A stretch of DNA of 64,000 nt from Kribbella antiqua (GCF_004345665.1 NZ_SLWR01000019.1:1-64000); one strand, 5' to 3'. Counted from the stretch's first letter, positions 1-8,107 are shown. The notes: a model not told the origin generated them from the letters alone. Program-made: numbers and translations.

Positions 1-392
1 GGACGACGCCCCGGCCCCTTCTTCACACGACGAGATGAAGACAACACAACCTCCCAATTCAGGACGAAGTGTTGCAACCGTCAGTAGAAACCACCCCGCC
101 GCCAGGGGGTCAGTTTTCAGCTGCCGTTGACAAACTGGAGTCAATTCGGGATGTCGGAGTTGTCCATAAGGGCCGAGAGAGACGCACCTGACGCCTAGAG
201 ATGGCAGAGTTGACCCCATCGCGCAGCCTTTTAAACTGCAGGTGCAGCGATCGACCGGACCGAAGGTACGCCTTGAACAGCGCAGAGCGGGCCAACTCCG
301 GTGGTGTTGCCTTCCCTGGCGCGGCGGTGTACGTCATGCTTCAGGCTCCGGGACGCTTGGGTTTCCTGGGATTGACTGGCGGGGGGCTTGCC
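1..392. other. No gene seen; left edge of window
   Basis: I see no convincing coding sequence here. Short frames on both strands lack SD sites and recognisable protein. This is presumably intergenic or decayed DNA of the integrated element that ends at the tRNA near 5141. A T-rich stretch around 230 precedes the lipoprotein gene but no clear promoter could be assigned. Confidence 0.5.
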
Positions 393-1049
393 ATGGGGGT
401 TTGTGTTCATGCGCGTGGTGCGATCGGCCGCGTGGCGCTGATGGGTGCGTTGCTGGCGTGTTTGGCGTCGTGTGGGGGGCAGAGCGGGTCGGCGCAGCCG
501 ACGGTGACGCAGACGATGGTGTATGTGCCGACGGTGCAGCCGTCGTCGCCGGCCCCGTCGGTGTCGGGTGGGGATGCGAGCACGATCGAGGGTCGGCTGG
601 CGACCTGTCGCGAGCTGAGGTATTTCGATCTGGCGCCGGTGACGACAGGGAACTCGACGGTCGCCGGCGGCGTGCTGGGGCAGTGGTTCCGCGCGAACGA
701 AAGCAATGACGATCCGCGTTGGGTGGGGTGCGTCGTGGAGGATCCGTCGAACGAGCTGGGTATGTACATCGCGTCGACGCATCTGCTCACTGGCATGGTC
801 GAGGGCGGGGTGCGGCCCGCTGACGGTAGCGGGCCGGAGCGCACCATAGAGGTTCGGGCCACGGACCCCCAGCAGGTGGAAGGCAACTGGGTGAACGTTA
901 CGGAGACGATGAACCTGCACGTGGTGTTCCACGCGTTGGCGCCTTACAAGACGGGGTTCGTTTTCTTGAAGGGCCTGCAGATCACCGCGCGGAAGGTGGT
1001 CATCCATGGCACAGATCTGGGGCCGGGCGGCACGTACGGGACGATGTGA
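393..1049 (+). CDS. Predicted lipoprotein, function unknown
   Basis: A 218-aa exported protein of unrecognised function. The ATG at 393 has a G-rich SD (positions 381-386) about six bases upstream. It opens a short n-region, a hydrophobic stretch and a lipobox LASC with Cys27 as the predicted lipidated residue. Starts at 432 (GTG) or 441 (ATG) would also keep the lipobox. A Thr/Pro/Ser-rich linker follows to about residue 60, then a globular domain with two Cys (CRELRY, GCVVED). The frame is open 190 bases further upstream, but that extension would bury the signal peptide. It stands alone in decayed DNA left of the integrase, so it is probably cargo of the integrated element (inference). Confidence 0.65.
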   Translation: MGVCVHARGAIGRVALMGALLACLASCGGQSGSAQPTVTQTMVYVPTVQPSSPAPSVSGGDASTIEGRLATCRELRYFDLAPVTTGNSTVAGGVLGQWFRANESNDDPRWVGCVVEDPSNELGMYIASTHLLTGMVEGGVRPADGSGPERTIEVRATDPQQVEGNWVNVTETMNLHVVFHALAPYKTGFVFLKGLQITARKVVIHGTDLGPGGTYGTM

Positions 1050-1342
1050 CCGGGCTCTATGGGGTGGCCTGGGCAACTAAACCCAGCATGTACCCGGTCG
1101 CGCTCGAGCGCGGGCTGCCGGGCCAGGGGACGATACCTGGCCGGATGGCGTGCCGAGCCGGTGAGGCGGTGTGTTCCTGGGGGCGGGTGCCTACCGAGCA
1201 GTCGACCAGTGAAGTGCATCTTGTGCCACGCGAGCGTTGCGGTCCCGGGGCGCTCGCCTTAGGCGTGGTGCGGGTCGTGGTGGGAGGTGGTGTCAACTCA
1301 TGCGGGATGTGGCCGTGGTGCGAAGAGAGTGATGGCAAAGTT

Positions 1343-1394
1343 GCTGGTAGAGGCCAGATGCGGCGGCGTCGTTCTTCTCGTAATAAGGTCGTCC
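1343..1394. repeat. Degenerate repeat, copy 1 (partner at 3265-3321)
   Basis: Shares GCTGGTAGAGGCC, then GTCGTTCTTC, TCGTAAT and AAGGTCGTC in the same order with 3265-3321. The roughly 100 bases to the left of each copy are also loosely alike. On the minus strand copy 2 ends a frame reading DDLLITRKNDIIG-stop, so this could be the decayed 3' end of a transposase gene. That reading is weak. A tRNA-like reading was considered and rejected. Confidence 0.45.
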
Positions 1395-1512
1395 GTACTC
1401 CCCAACTCGCCAGCGGACTGGCGCGAGCGTGTCGAGATCTCGCCGCAGCGCCGTGCAGCAGTGCCGAGCGGGCATTGAACTCGGTTCGCCGTCATGCTTG
1501 AGGTCGTTATAA

Positions 1513-1572
1513 CCTGACTTGGGCCACGATTCGGGCCTGAGCGACGCGGCAGTGCGCTGACCTGCGAGTTTG
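1513..1572. repeat. IS-end-like repeat, copy 1 (partner at 2761-2820)
   Basis: Begins CCTGACTTGGGCCACG, continues TTCGGG and later TGACCTGCGAGTTTG. All three blocks recur in order at 2761-2820, where they lie just in front of an IS1634-type transposase N-terminus. I read both as left ends of related insertion sequences. No transposase remnant follows this copy. Confidence 0.45.
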
Positions 1573-2057
1573 CATGAGCTGCGGCGAGAATCTGCGCACC
1601 AATTCGGGTCATCAGCACCCGCCCGGCGCCGTCATTGCGATCATGCGGCCAGTACTCTGCATGCAATCTCGTTGCCTCGAGCAATGTCTTTTGCCCGGCA
1701 GCAGCCGCAGGCTGGCCGGTTCAGGCCTGAGGTGAGCCGACGCCCATGAAGGGGCACTTCCCATGTCAAATCGCCACGCGGACCGGTGCGGCACAACCGC
1801 CCCCGATGGACTACCCAAGCCAGATATCAACCCGAACGTCGCGTTGGAACTACCCGCGGCCGGCCCTCCGACATGCGCACTAACGTGGCCCAGGTCGGGT
1901 TCCACTGTGGTGGTCCGGTCGTGCCGGGGTTAGCGTGTTGGTCAAGATGTGTCGGTGGAAACGACGAGTCATGCTCCACTGCAGCCCACGAGCGCGTGAG
2001 TGCAGGCACGGTGCGACTCCGGCGAATGGTTCAGCGGCGCGAAAGGGGGAATAGGTT

Positions 2058-2755
2058 ATGGATAAGAAAGTCACGATTTTCCGTCGGAGGGGCTCAGACA
2101 TCCCCCGGAAGTCGAAGCGGTGCTTGTAGCGTCCGTAAGCACCGGGGCAGCCGTAGCTGTCCAAGCTGTGTTCGTCGATGACCCCGCGGGGGACTCGCCA
2201 GCGACCTCTAATGCCCATAGCTACGTTGACGAGCCATATTTTGATATTGTACGGGCGGAAATTGCCAAGCGATCTCAAGAATTCATACTTACCATCCGGC
2301 TCGAGGCTCCTATACCGGCGACTCTTCCCAATCCCCCTGGCGAAGATGGAACGTTTCTTTGGATGTTTGGCTTAGATACGCAGTCAGGTGATATCGCAGG
2401 CTTTCCCTTCCCTCCGGGAATTGGGGAAGCTCGGCGCTTTGAGTTCTTTGGTGTTCTGTCTTGGGACGGCGATGAATTCCAAGCTCGCCTAATCGATCGG
2501 ACGCCGCTTGCGACGGGAGGAGAAGCCCTCACCCCACCGATTCCATACTCGATTAACGCAGCGAGGAATGAAGTGGCACTGAAAGTTGGGGCCGCCATGA
2601 TCGGTGATCCAGCATCATTTAAGTGGCTCGCGATAACCGCGGTCCGTAGCGCGCACGAGGGGACAGATGGTGTTCACCCTGCTGACTTCGCCCCCGACGG
2701 ACAACCGCAAATTGGCCCTAGTGCTGCTCCGCGGAAGTTCGTGGAGGGGTGTTGA
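2058..2755 (+). pseudogene. Secreted protein gene, frameshifted within its signal peptide
   Basis: The ATG at 2058 has a good SD (AGGGGGA, 2044-2050). It reads a basic n-region MDKKVTIFRRRGSDIPRKSKR and then stops at 2127. The -1 frame from 2120 continues at once with a hydrophobic VLVASVSTGAAVAVQA segment and about 200 aa of ordered protein ending EGC. Joining the frames gives a textbook signal peptide plus a beta-rich extracellular domain, so one base has been lost near 2115-2121. The alternative is initiation at the GTG at 2120, which would lack basic residues. The gene is clearly lower in GC than the rest of the window, suggesting foreign origin. Function is not recognised. Confidence 0.6.
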
Positions 2756-2760
2756 TCAGA

Positions 2761-2820
2761 CCTGACTTGTGCCACGTTCGGGGGTCTCGGCTGAGCTCGG
2801 GCCGTTGACCTGCCGGTTTG
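2761..2820. repeat. IS-end-like repeat, copy 2
   Basis: Starts six bases after the stop of the secreted-protein gene with CCTGACTTGTGCCACG, matching 1513 onwards, and leads into a truncated IS1634-type transposase. This is the position expected of an IS left terminus. Confidence 0.5.
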
Positions 2821-2829
2821 TGCCGGTTG

Positions 2830-3189
2830 ATGCCTCGATGTGTGCACTACGCGGGTGTCTTTGGGCTGTCGGTCGTGGCTCCGTGTGTGCGCACAGTGAA
2901 GACGGCCTCGGGTGCGACCGCGGTCCAGATCGTGTATTCCTCGCGGCGTGGCTCTCGGGACATTGAGCACATCGGGTCGGCGCACGACGACGTGGAGCTC
3001 GAGCTGTTGAAGGCTGCCGCGCGGCAGCGCATGGCGGCAGAGCAGGGTGAACTCGACCTCGGTCTCGAGGCCGAGCCCGCTGAGGGTGTGGGTTGTGGCG
3101 GACCGTTGGCGATCACCTCGTCGCGGATGGGGCACTTGTGGGACGTGTTGGTCCGCAGTCCTAATGGGGCAGCGCCTCGCCGACCGTGA
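2830..3189 (+). pseudogene. Truncated IS1634-family transposase (N-terminus only)
   Basis: The frame reads VRTVKTASGATAVQIVYSS, then RRGSRDIEHIGSAHDDVELE, a Lys/Ala/Arg helix ending GELDLGLE, and ITSSRMGHLWDVL. This is the N-terminal region of actinobacterial IS1634-family DDE transposases as I know them. Full-length members run to roughly 450-550 aa. Here similarity ends near 3150 and the frame stops at 3189, so no catalytic core remains. The start is uncertain (ATG 2830 or TTG 2818). It is a dead remnant beside the IS-end-like repeat at 2761. Confidence 0.7.
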
Positions 3190-3264
3190 TGCCGCTCGTG
3201 GTGCGCGATTGCTGGCACCAACGAGGAAATTCGCGTGTGGTGCGGCAGAAGCCTCATGCAAACC

Positions 3265-3321
3265 GCTGGTAGAGGCCCTATCCGATGATGTCGTTCTTCC
3301 TCGTAATCAGAAGGTCGTCGG
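3265..3321. repeat. Degenerate repeat, copy 2 (partner at 1343-1394)
   Basis: Second copy of the block described at 1343. It sits between the truncated transposase and the integrase 3' end. The stretch 3190-3383 contains no supported gene. Confidence 0.45.
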
Positions 3322-3383
3322 TTTGGCTTTGCGCTCCGTTCGTTGACCCCCCCGACCTGTTGACCGCCTCGCCCAGGTCGCCG

Positions 3384-5036
3384 CTATGACGGTGCTGCCG
3401 GCTTAAGTTCGGTGACGGAGGCCAAAGGCGGATCGTCGCCGGTAGCAACCGTCGCGCGCTTCCCGCGGGACGCGGTGACGAGACCTGCCGCCACCAGCAG
3501 TGCCACCGCGCGGTGGGCCGTACTGGCGGCGACGCCGTACCGGGCGGCTAGGTTCTTCTCTGATGGCAACGGATCGCCGTGAGCCAGAATGCCGGCGTCA
3601 ATAGCGCCACGGAGATCGGCTGCGATGCGCTCGTATGGCTTCAGGTCTTCGTTCGTGACATCAGGCACGGCGGGCTTCGAGGCCTTGGCGTCACGCGCCG
3701 CCGGCCTGGTGGGAAGGCGCACGGGGGTCGCTCCTGCCGCGCGCTGATCTGCTTCGGACCACCAGGCCGTGTAGACCCGCAGTGTTGTGGTGCCACCGCC
3801 CGAGTGACCCAAGCGGCCAGCGGCGGAGCGCACGTTGTAGCCCGCCATGATCAGCTCGGTTGCGTTGTAGTGGCGGTGGTTCTTGAGCTCGGTATCGATC
3901 CCGAGTCGCTTCGCGAGCCTCGCATAGCGTTTGCTGACGGAGTCCGGATGCAGCGGCCGAATTCCGTCCGGCGCTGAAGAGAAGATGTACCCGTTCGGGT
4001 CGAATTGGATACCGAGCTCGCTGGCGCGCTGGCGGCAGCGTGCTTCGTGTTCGTCGAGGACTGCGTCGGGCTCAGTGTCCATGACGATCCGCCGCTGTTG
4101 ATGCGTCATAGTGTCCTTCTCCTCGAGGTGGCCGGCGTCGTTCACGAAGATCGAGCGGCGGACGCTGAGGACCGATGTGGCACCTTCGCGGCGCGTGCGA
4201 TCGCTCCAACGCAGCGCGCACATCTCGCCGCGGCGATTGCCGGTCGTTGTCTTCGTTGACAGGAAGGCGCCCCAGTCCTCGTCCTCTTTCCAGGCCTCTG
4301 TGAGCAGGCGGCCGACCTCGTCAACGGTCGGCGGGTGCGGGTCGGGCGTGGGCAGTCCTGGCTTGCTCGCATGCTCGGCGGGATTCACGGCGATCCACCC
4401 CCACACCACCGCGCGGTCGAGGGCGCCGCTCAGAATCCAGTGGATCTGACGAATGGTTGAGTCGCCGAGGCCTTTGCACACGTGCGGTTTGCACATGCGG
4501 CGGCACCGCCAGCATCCCTGTGGGTTGTCGCGACGGCAGCGATTTCCCTCGTGCTCGTCGCACTGATGAGGACGCGCCGTACGGTGCTGGATGAACTTCT
4601 TGCCGTCGCAGTGAAGACGGCAGCGGCGCAGCTCGGCATAGAACGAATCGAGAATCTCGACGCCGGTTCCAATCTGGCCGAGCTTGGACAGCGGTGTTGT
4701 ACCCAGCAACGGCTTGATGTGGTTGTTGTATTTCGATCGGTATCCCCGCAGCGTCAAGACGTCGACGTCGACGACGTCGAGGTACTTGACCAAGAGTTGA
4801 TCGACATTCGCGCGGGTCTTTGGGTTCCGCCCTTCGTCGACCTGGTTGAGGAAGCGGGTCTTGATCTTCTCTGCCTCCTGTGCCTGCTTCGGGCCAGGTG
4901 GCACGGTCTTGGTTAGGTAGAAGGGCTTCTTCGTTACAGGGTCTTGGCCGGCGTACACCCGGACTCGCAGTGCGCCGGAAGGTAGTGGCGTGATGTTGCC
5001 GCGCTGCCGTTCCCGCGGCTTCCCCGATGCAGCCAT
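3384..5036 (-). CDS. Tyrosine-recombinase integrase fused to a GntR-type winged helix
   Basis: A 550-aa site-specific recombinase expected to integrate and excise the element at the neighbouring tRNA. In order: an N-terminal arm-binding/SAM-like region (about 1-130); a Cys/His-rich insertion (about 135-190, some ten Cys) of the kind seen in actinobacterial integrases; and a catalytic domain with Arg-I in GNRRGEMCALRW (R268), box II NHRHYNAT (R388), LGH and the nucleophile in RVYTAW (Y422). The usual first His of box II is Lys385. Residues about 460-535 form a GntR-like wHTH (LPSEKNLAARYGV, TAHRAVALLVAAGLV), so the protein may bind DNA twice or regulate itself. The gene runs away from the tRNA with its start 105 bases from the tRNA 3' end. 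I see no SD, so the mRNA may be leaderless. Confidence 0.9.
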   Translation of the reverse strand: MAASGKPRERQRGNITPLPSGALRVRVYAGQDPVTKKPFYLTKTVPPGPKQAQEAEKIKTRFLNQVDEGRNPKTRANVDQLLVKYLDVVDVDVLTLRGYRSKYNNHIKPLLGTTPLSKLGQIGTGVEILDSFYAELRRCRLHCDGKKFIQHRTARPHQCDEHEGNRCRRDNPQGCWRCRRMCKPHVCKGLGDSTIRQIHWILSGALDRAVVWGWIAVNPAEHASKPGLPTPDPHPPTVDEVGRLLTEAWKEDEDWGAFLSTKTTTGNRRGEMCALRWSDRTRREGATSVLSVRRSIFVNDAGHLEEKDTMTHQQRRIVMDTEPDAVLDEHEARCRQRASELGIQFDPNGYIFSSAPDGIRPLHPDSVSKRYARLAKRLGIDTELKNHRHYNATELIMAGYNVRSAAGRLGHSGGGTTTLRVYTAWWSEADQRAAGATPVRLPTRPAARDAKASKPAVPDVTNEDLKPYERIAADLRGAIDAGILAHGDPLPSEKNLAARYGVAASTAHRAVALLVAAGLVTASRGKRATVATGDDPPLASVTELKPAAPS

Positions 5037-5071
5037 ACCGCGACGTTAACATGAGTTCATGTCATGGGGCA

Positions 5072-5128
5072 TGTCACGGACGGGGCTGGATCCGTCGCAG
5101 GTCACGGCCGAATGTGACCGTGACCTGC
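5072..5128. promoter_or_regulatory. Candidate integrase arm-type sites between int and the tRNA
   Basis: Contains an 11-bp perfect inverted repeat, GCAGGTCACGG (5097-5107) and CCGTGACCTGC (5118-5128), with a 10-base spacer. A further TGTCACGG lies at 5073-5080. Repeats in this position, between an integrase gene and the tRNA 3' end holding the crossover, fit integrase arm sites. They could instead be an operator used by the fused GntR domain. No protein-binding data support either reading. Confidence 0.5.
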
Positions 5129-5140
5129 GGTGATGCGGAG

Positions 5141-5214
5141 TAGGGCGGGCGGGACTCGAACCCGCGGCCCAGGGATTATGAGTCCCCTGCTCTAACCAGC
5201 TGAGCTACCGCCCC
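5141..5214 (-). tRNA. tRNA with CAT anticodon (elongator Met or Ile2); integration target
   Basis: A 74-nt cloverleaf on the minus strand. Acceptor 5' strand is GGGGCGG, D-arm GCTCAGCTGGTTAGAGC, anticodon loop CTCATAA and T-arm GCGGGTTCGAGTCCCGC, with A73 and no encoded CCA. CAT may be elongator Met or lysidine-modified Ile2; the sequence alone does not settle it. Position 72 is T, giving a G1-U72 wobble pair. The 3' end faces the integrase, the standard layout for an element integrated at a tRNA 3' end, which rebuilds that end from its own sequence. Confidence 0.9.
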
Positions 5215-5333
5215 TTGTGTCTGGCAGATCGTATCTGGTGGCGGGCGGAAACCAGGGGGCGGTCAGGGGTTTGACGGAGGGGCGGGTACGGCGGACCGGG
5301 CATGATGGAGGCAGACGAACGAAGGGGAGTCTG

Positions 5334-5477
5334 ATGGGCTGGTTCATATTTCTCGTGCTCGTAGTGGGTGCGATCGCGGCGTACAAGTACCGGGTGCCGT
5401 TGCTGGCGAAGTTGCTCGGTCAGCCGGAGCACCGGATTCAGCGGGCCATCGAGCGGCGGAAGGGCAACAAGGGCTGA
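5334..5477 (+). CDS. Small membrane protein, 47 aa
   Basis: The ATG at 5334 has a strong SD (AGGGGAG) five bases upstream. The protein has one N-terminal transmembrane helix (WFIFLVLVVGAIAAYKY) and a basic cytoplasmic tail ending in ERRKGNKG. It resembles no family I can name. Its own terminator hairpin follows 14 bases after the stop, so it appears to be a monocistronic gene between the two tRNAs. The in-frame open region upstream (from 5217) overlaps the tRNA edge and is not coding. Confidence 0.7.
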   Translation: MGWFIFLVLVVGAIAAYKYRVPLLAKLLGQPEHRIQRAIERRKGNKG

Positions 5478-5491
5478 GCGGGGCATGAAAG

Positions 5492-5518
5492 AAGCCGGTT
5501 CCAGAGTGGAACCGGCTT
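5492..5518. terminator. Intrinsic terminator hairpin
   Basis: Perfect 12-bp stem AAGCCGGTTCCA / TGGAACCGGCTT with a 3-base loop, followed by the T-rich GTTGTATT. It ends the small membrane-protein transcript and may also act on the tRNA-Asn transcript from the other strand. Confidence 0.85.
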
Positions 5519-5527
5519 GTTGTATTG

Positions 5528-5600
5528 CTCCCGCGACTGGACTCGAACCAGTAACCTGCCGGTTAACAGCCGGCTGCTCTGCCAATTGAGCTACGCGGGA
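5528..5600 (-). tRNA. tRNA-Asn (GTT)
   Basis: A 73-nt cloverleaf on the minus strand. Acceptor TCCCGCG pairs with CGCGGGA. D-arm is GCTCAATTGGCAGAGC, anticodon stem-loop GCCGGCTGTTAACCGGC with anticodon GTT, and T-arm CTGGTTCGAGTCCAG, with G73 and no encoded CCA. All stems are intact, so it should be functional. Confidence 0.95.
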
Positions 5601-5703
5601 TCGTGGTGTTCCCTGCCCTCGATCCCCGAGGACCTGAGTAGGTTAGCAGGCCCGCGCCGTTCCACAAAAACGGGATTCGGGCCCGGCGGGGTTGGTTTCT
5701 GGG

Positions 5704-6243
5704 TCAGATTCCGAACTCGTCCCGGACCGACTTGAGTGCCGCCTCGGCCGCGTCGAGGACACCGGGCTGATCGGGCTCCAATCCCTTGTCCAGAACGAAG
5801 TTCCAGACCACCTCGGCGTTCGGGTCGGCCGGGTTCCGGCGGCCGACGACGCGAACGCCGCGTTTGCCGGCGAGCGGGACGTGGCGCTGGACCAGGACGC
5901 TGGCGTCGATGCGTTCGCGCAGCAGCTGGCCGAAGCGGCCGGGGTCGTCGACCGAGAGGTCGGTCGCGCGCAGTGGCGTGCCGAACGCGGTCGTCTCGTA
6001 AATGTGCAGGACGGAGGTCTCGGCGTCCCAGCCGGCGCGCTCGATCGTCTCCCAGCCGACGCGGCGGACGGCGGCCGGAGCGCCGGTAGCGTCGGTCGGG
6101 AGGTAGACGGCGGCGCGCGTACCTGCGACCCAGCGGCCATTCGCCAGCTCGACGGCGGCCAGGATGTGCTCCTTGCCGCCGGTAGAGGCGACGGACACCG
6201 CCTCAGTCAGCTCGCGCGGCCAGGACGTACGCCTCAGTCTCAC
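5704..6243 (-). CDS. Conserved-type hypothetical protein, 179 aa
   Basis: A soluble alpha/beta protein with no signal peptide or transmembrane segment and no domain I can name. The N-terminal half is strand-rich (ELANGRWVAGTRAAVYL); the C-terminal half is helical and acidic (VLDAAEAALKSVRDEFGI). The start is GTG at 6243. The gene follows the sigma-factor gene by 37 bases on the same strand and may be co-transcribed with it. Confidence 0.65.
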   Translation of the reverse strand: MRLRRTSWPRELTEAVSVASTGGKEHILAAVELANGRWVAGTRAAVYLPTDATGAPAAVRRVGWETIERAGWDAETSVLHIYETTAFGTPLRATDLSVDDPGRFGQLLRERIDASVLVQRHVPLAGKRGVRVVGRRNPADPNAEVVWNFVLDKGLEPDQPGVLDAAEAALKSVRDEFGI

Positions 6244-6280
6244 TGCTTCATCATTGCAGTCGATCCAAACTCCTCAGTGG

Positions 6281-7165
6281 TCAGGCCGCGTAGTCGCGGA
6301 GGTGGTGGGTGGCCCGGCGGCGCAAGTTTCGAAGCGCCTCGCGTTCGAGCGCTCGGACCTCGTCTGCGGACAGCTGGAGGTGGTCGGCGGTCTCGTCGAC
6401 TGTCGCCGGGGCGTGGCCGTGGAGGCCGTAGCGGTGACGCAAGACTTGCTGATGCAGGTCGTCCAGGAACTCCAGTTGGTAAGCCAGGTCCCGGCGCAGA
6501 GCCGCTCGCAGGACGATCGTGTCGTCGTCGACCAGCGGCTCGGTGTCGTCGAGGTCCAGCGCCTCTGGGTGGATCCGCCAGGCCTGGGCACGCTCGACGC
6601 GAGCGACGGTCAAGCCGGACGCAGCCGCGAGCTCGTTGGTGGTTGGTTCCCGGCCGAGGCGCTGCGTGAGGTCGTGACGCGTCGATCCCAGCCGGCACGC
6701 GTCCGTGTACGCCTGCGCCGGCATCCGCACCAGCCGCGACCGGTCCGAGATCGCGCGGCCGATCGACTGCCGGATCCACCAGATCGCGTACGTCGAGAAG
6801 CGGTGGCCGCGCCGGTGGTCGAACCGCTCGACCGCCCGCATCAGCCCGATGTTGCCCTCCTGAATCAGGTCGAGCAGCGAGATCCCCTTGCCGGTGTACC
6901 GCTTGGCCAGCGACACGACCAGCCGCAGGTTGCCCTCGATCATCCGCCGCCACGAATGCTTCCCGAGCGCGACCACCTGCCGCAGGTCCGCGGGATCATG
7001 CCGGCCAGGGTCGCCAGCCAGTCGCTCCGCCGCCAGCAGCCCGGCCTCGATCCAGTATGAGTGCTCGTGCACCTCCTCCAGTGTCAGTAGTTCGTGGTTC
7101 CCGATGTCGCGCAGATAGGCCACCAGCGCGGTGACATCGGCCGGTTCGCAGTCCAGCTCGGCCAT
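6281..7165 (-). CDS. Group 2 (RpoD-like) sigma-70 factor
   Basis: A 294-aa RNA polymerase sigma factor. Region 2 is intact (NLRLVVSLAKRYTG, LLDLIQEGNIGLMRAVERFD, FSTYAIWWIRQSIGRAI) and would contact the -10 element. Region 3 follows (LTQRLGREPTTNELA). Region 4 (VLRHRYGLHG, ETADHLQLSADEVRALEREALRNLRR) would contact the -35 element. Region 1.1 is missing, as expected of a group 2 alternative sigma rather than the essential RpoD. ATG 7165 is chosen because AAGGAGAGGGG sits just upstream; the longer frame starts with a TTG inside that SD. No anti-sigma gene is adjacent. Confidence 0.9.
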   Translation of the reverse strand: MAELDCEPADVTALVAYLRDIGNHELLTLEEVHEHSYWIEAGLLAAERLAGDPGRHDPADLRQVVALGKHSWRRMIEGNLRLVVSLAKRYTGKGISLLDLIQEGNIGLMRAVERFDHRRGHRFSTYAIWWIRQSIGRAISDRSRLVRMPAQAYTDACRLGSTRHDLTQRLGREPTTNELAAASGLTVARVERAQAWRIHPEALDLDDTEPLVDDDTIVLRAALRRDLAYQLEFLDDLHQQVLRHRYGLHGHAPATVDETADHLQLSADEVRALEREALRNLRRRATHHLRDYAA

Positions 7166-7293
7166 CCTGTCCCCTCTCCTTGCCAAAGAGAGTGCCGTGT
7201 TTTGGGCACCCGGAGATCACCAATTCCGTAGTGGTGGATAACTCCGGGTAGCTGTGGATGAACCACAGTGCGCCGTACCAAAACTGCCTATCC

Positions 7294-7782
7294 TCAGGAC
7301 CAGGACGGGTACGACGAGGCGAGCTCGGCGTACCGCTCGGACCAGTTGGGCAGGTGGGTGCCGGCCAGGTGAGCGTCGAGGCGGTCGAAGAAGGCGTGCG
7401 TACCGGGGATGAAGCCGCGGGCGTTGGCGACGGACAGGCCGGTGTGGGTGAAGGTCAGTAGCGTGCCGTCGCCAGACGAGCGGAGTTCGTAGCGGACGAC
7501 GCTGTCCTCGACGATGCGCTGACGCCATTCGTGTTCGAGCACGTACGGCGGATCCCAGACCAGGATCCGGCCGGTCAGACGCTTGCTGTCGACGGCCGCT
7601 GGTGGTTCGTCGGGCACCATCTCGATAGTGCCCCCGTCGATGACCGTCTCCCCGAACCAGGCCTTGCGTTCCGAGGGTTCGGTGAGGGCCGCCCATACCC
7701 GCTCGATCGGGTGTGGGAGATAGCGCTCGAAGGTCATCGTGGCGCGGTCGCCGTCGATGGTCAGGGTGCCTAAGCGGTTCAT
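7294..7782 (-). CDS. SRPBCC (AHSA1-like) ligand-binding domain protein
   Basis: A 162-aa START/SRPBCC fold protein. The family start FERYLPHPIERVWAALTEP is evident, followed by AWFGE, a beta-sheet hydrophobic cavity region and the C-terminal helix FFDRLDAHLAGTH. Its start overlaps the stop of the upstream ArsR gene by four bases (ATGA), the classic arrangement of this pair in actinobacteria. The partner regulator probably controls both. The ligand is unknown. Confidence 0.9.
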   Translation of the reverse strand: MNRLGTLTIDGDRATMTFERYLPHPIERVWAALTEPSERKAWFGETVIDGGTIEMVPDEPPAAVDSKRLTGRILVWDPPYVLEHEWRQRIVEDSVVRYELRSSGDGTLLTFTHTGLSVANARGFIPGTHAFFDRLDAHLAGTHLPNWSERYAELASSYPSWS

Positions 7783-8099
7783 TCGGGGGACTCCTCCTGA
7801 GTTCGGGAAAGGTGCTGCTCGAGGGCGTCCAGATGGCGCGGCCAGTACTTCCGGTAGCGGCTGATCCAGTTCTCGATCTCGATCAGCCGGTCGGCGCGCA
7901 GCGCGTAGATCCGCCGCTGCCCGTCCGGCCGGACCTCAACCAGCCCGACCTCGCGCAGGATCCGCAGATGCCGCGAGACCGCCGGCTGGGTGAGCCGGTC
8001 CAACCGCGCGACCAGCTCACCGGCCGGCCGCTCGCGCTCCGCCAGCAGGTCCAGCAATTCCCGTCGGCTCGGCTCCGCGATCGCCTCGAACACGTCCAT
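7779..8099 (-). CDS. ArsR-family transcriptional regulator
   Basis: A 106-aa winged-helix repressor. It begins DVFEAIAEPSRRELLDLLAE, with recognition helix LTQPAVSRHLRILREVGLVEV and wing DGQRRIYAL. No metal-binding Cys cluster is present, so it belongs to the non-metal branch that usually travels with an SRPBCC gene, as here. The promoter described at 8108-8136 places the transcript start almost on the start codon. Confidence 0.92.
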   Translation of the reverse strand: MDVFEAIAEPSRRELLDLLAERERPAGELVARLDRLTQPAVSRHLRILREVGLVEVRPDGQRRIYALRADRLIEIENWISRYRKYWPRHLDALEQHLSRTQEESPE

Positions 8100-8107
8100 G
8101 CCAGGAA

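Larger units (their letters stand above)
1050..2057. other. About 1 kb without a supported gene; IS-like remnants
   Basis: The open frames here (for example 1046-1501 plus and 1298-1684 minus) have no SD site or recognisable protein and look like chance frames in high-GC DNA. The stretch holds one copy of each of two repeats that recur near 2761 and 3265, described separately. These suggest scars of related insertion sequences. Codon texture is irregular and GC falls towards the right, consistent with a decayed mobile-element interior. Confidence 0.5.

Noticed and set aside
231-1076. Minus-strand frame opposite the first lipoprotein
   Set aside because: Arg/His-rich shadow without an SD; the plus-strand lipobox decides the coding strand.
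3265-3321. tRNA-Thr-like fragment (CTCGTAATC followed by AAGGTCGTCGGTT)
   Set aside because: The spacing of the would-be anticodon arm is wrong, the stems do not pair, and the same text recurs in the degenerate repeat at 1343, so it is part of a repeat and not a tRNA.
1-3383. Second att copy matching the tRNA 3' end
   Set aside because: I searched by eye for the T-arm/acceptor sequence and found no match, so the far boundary was not called.
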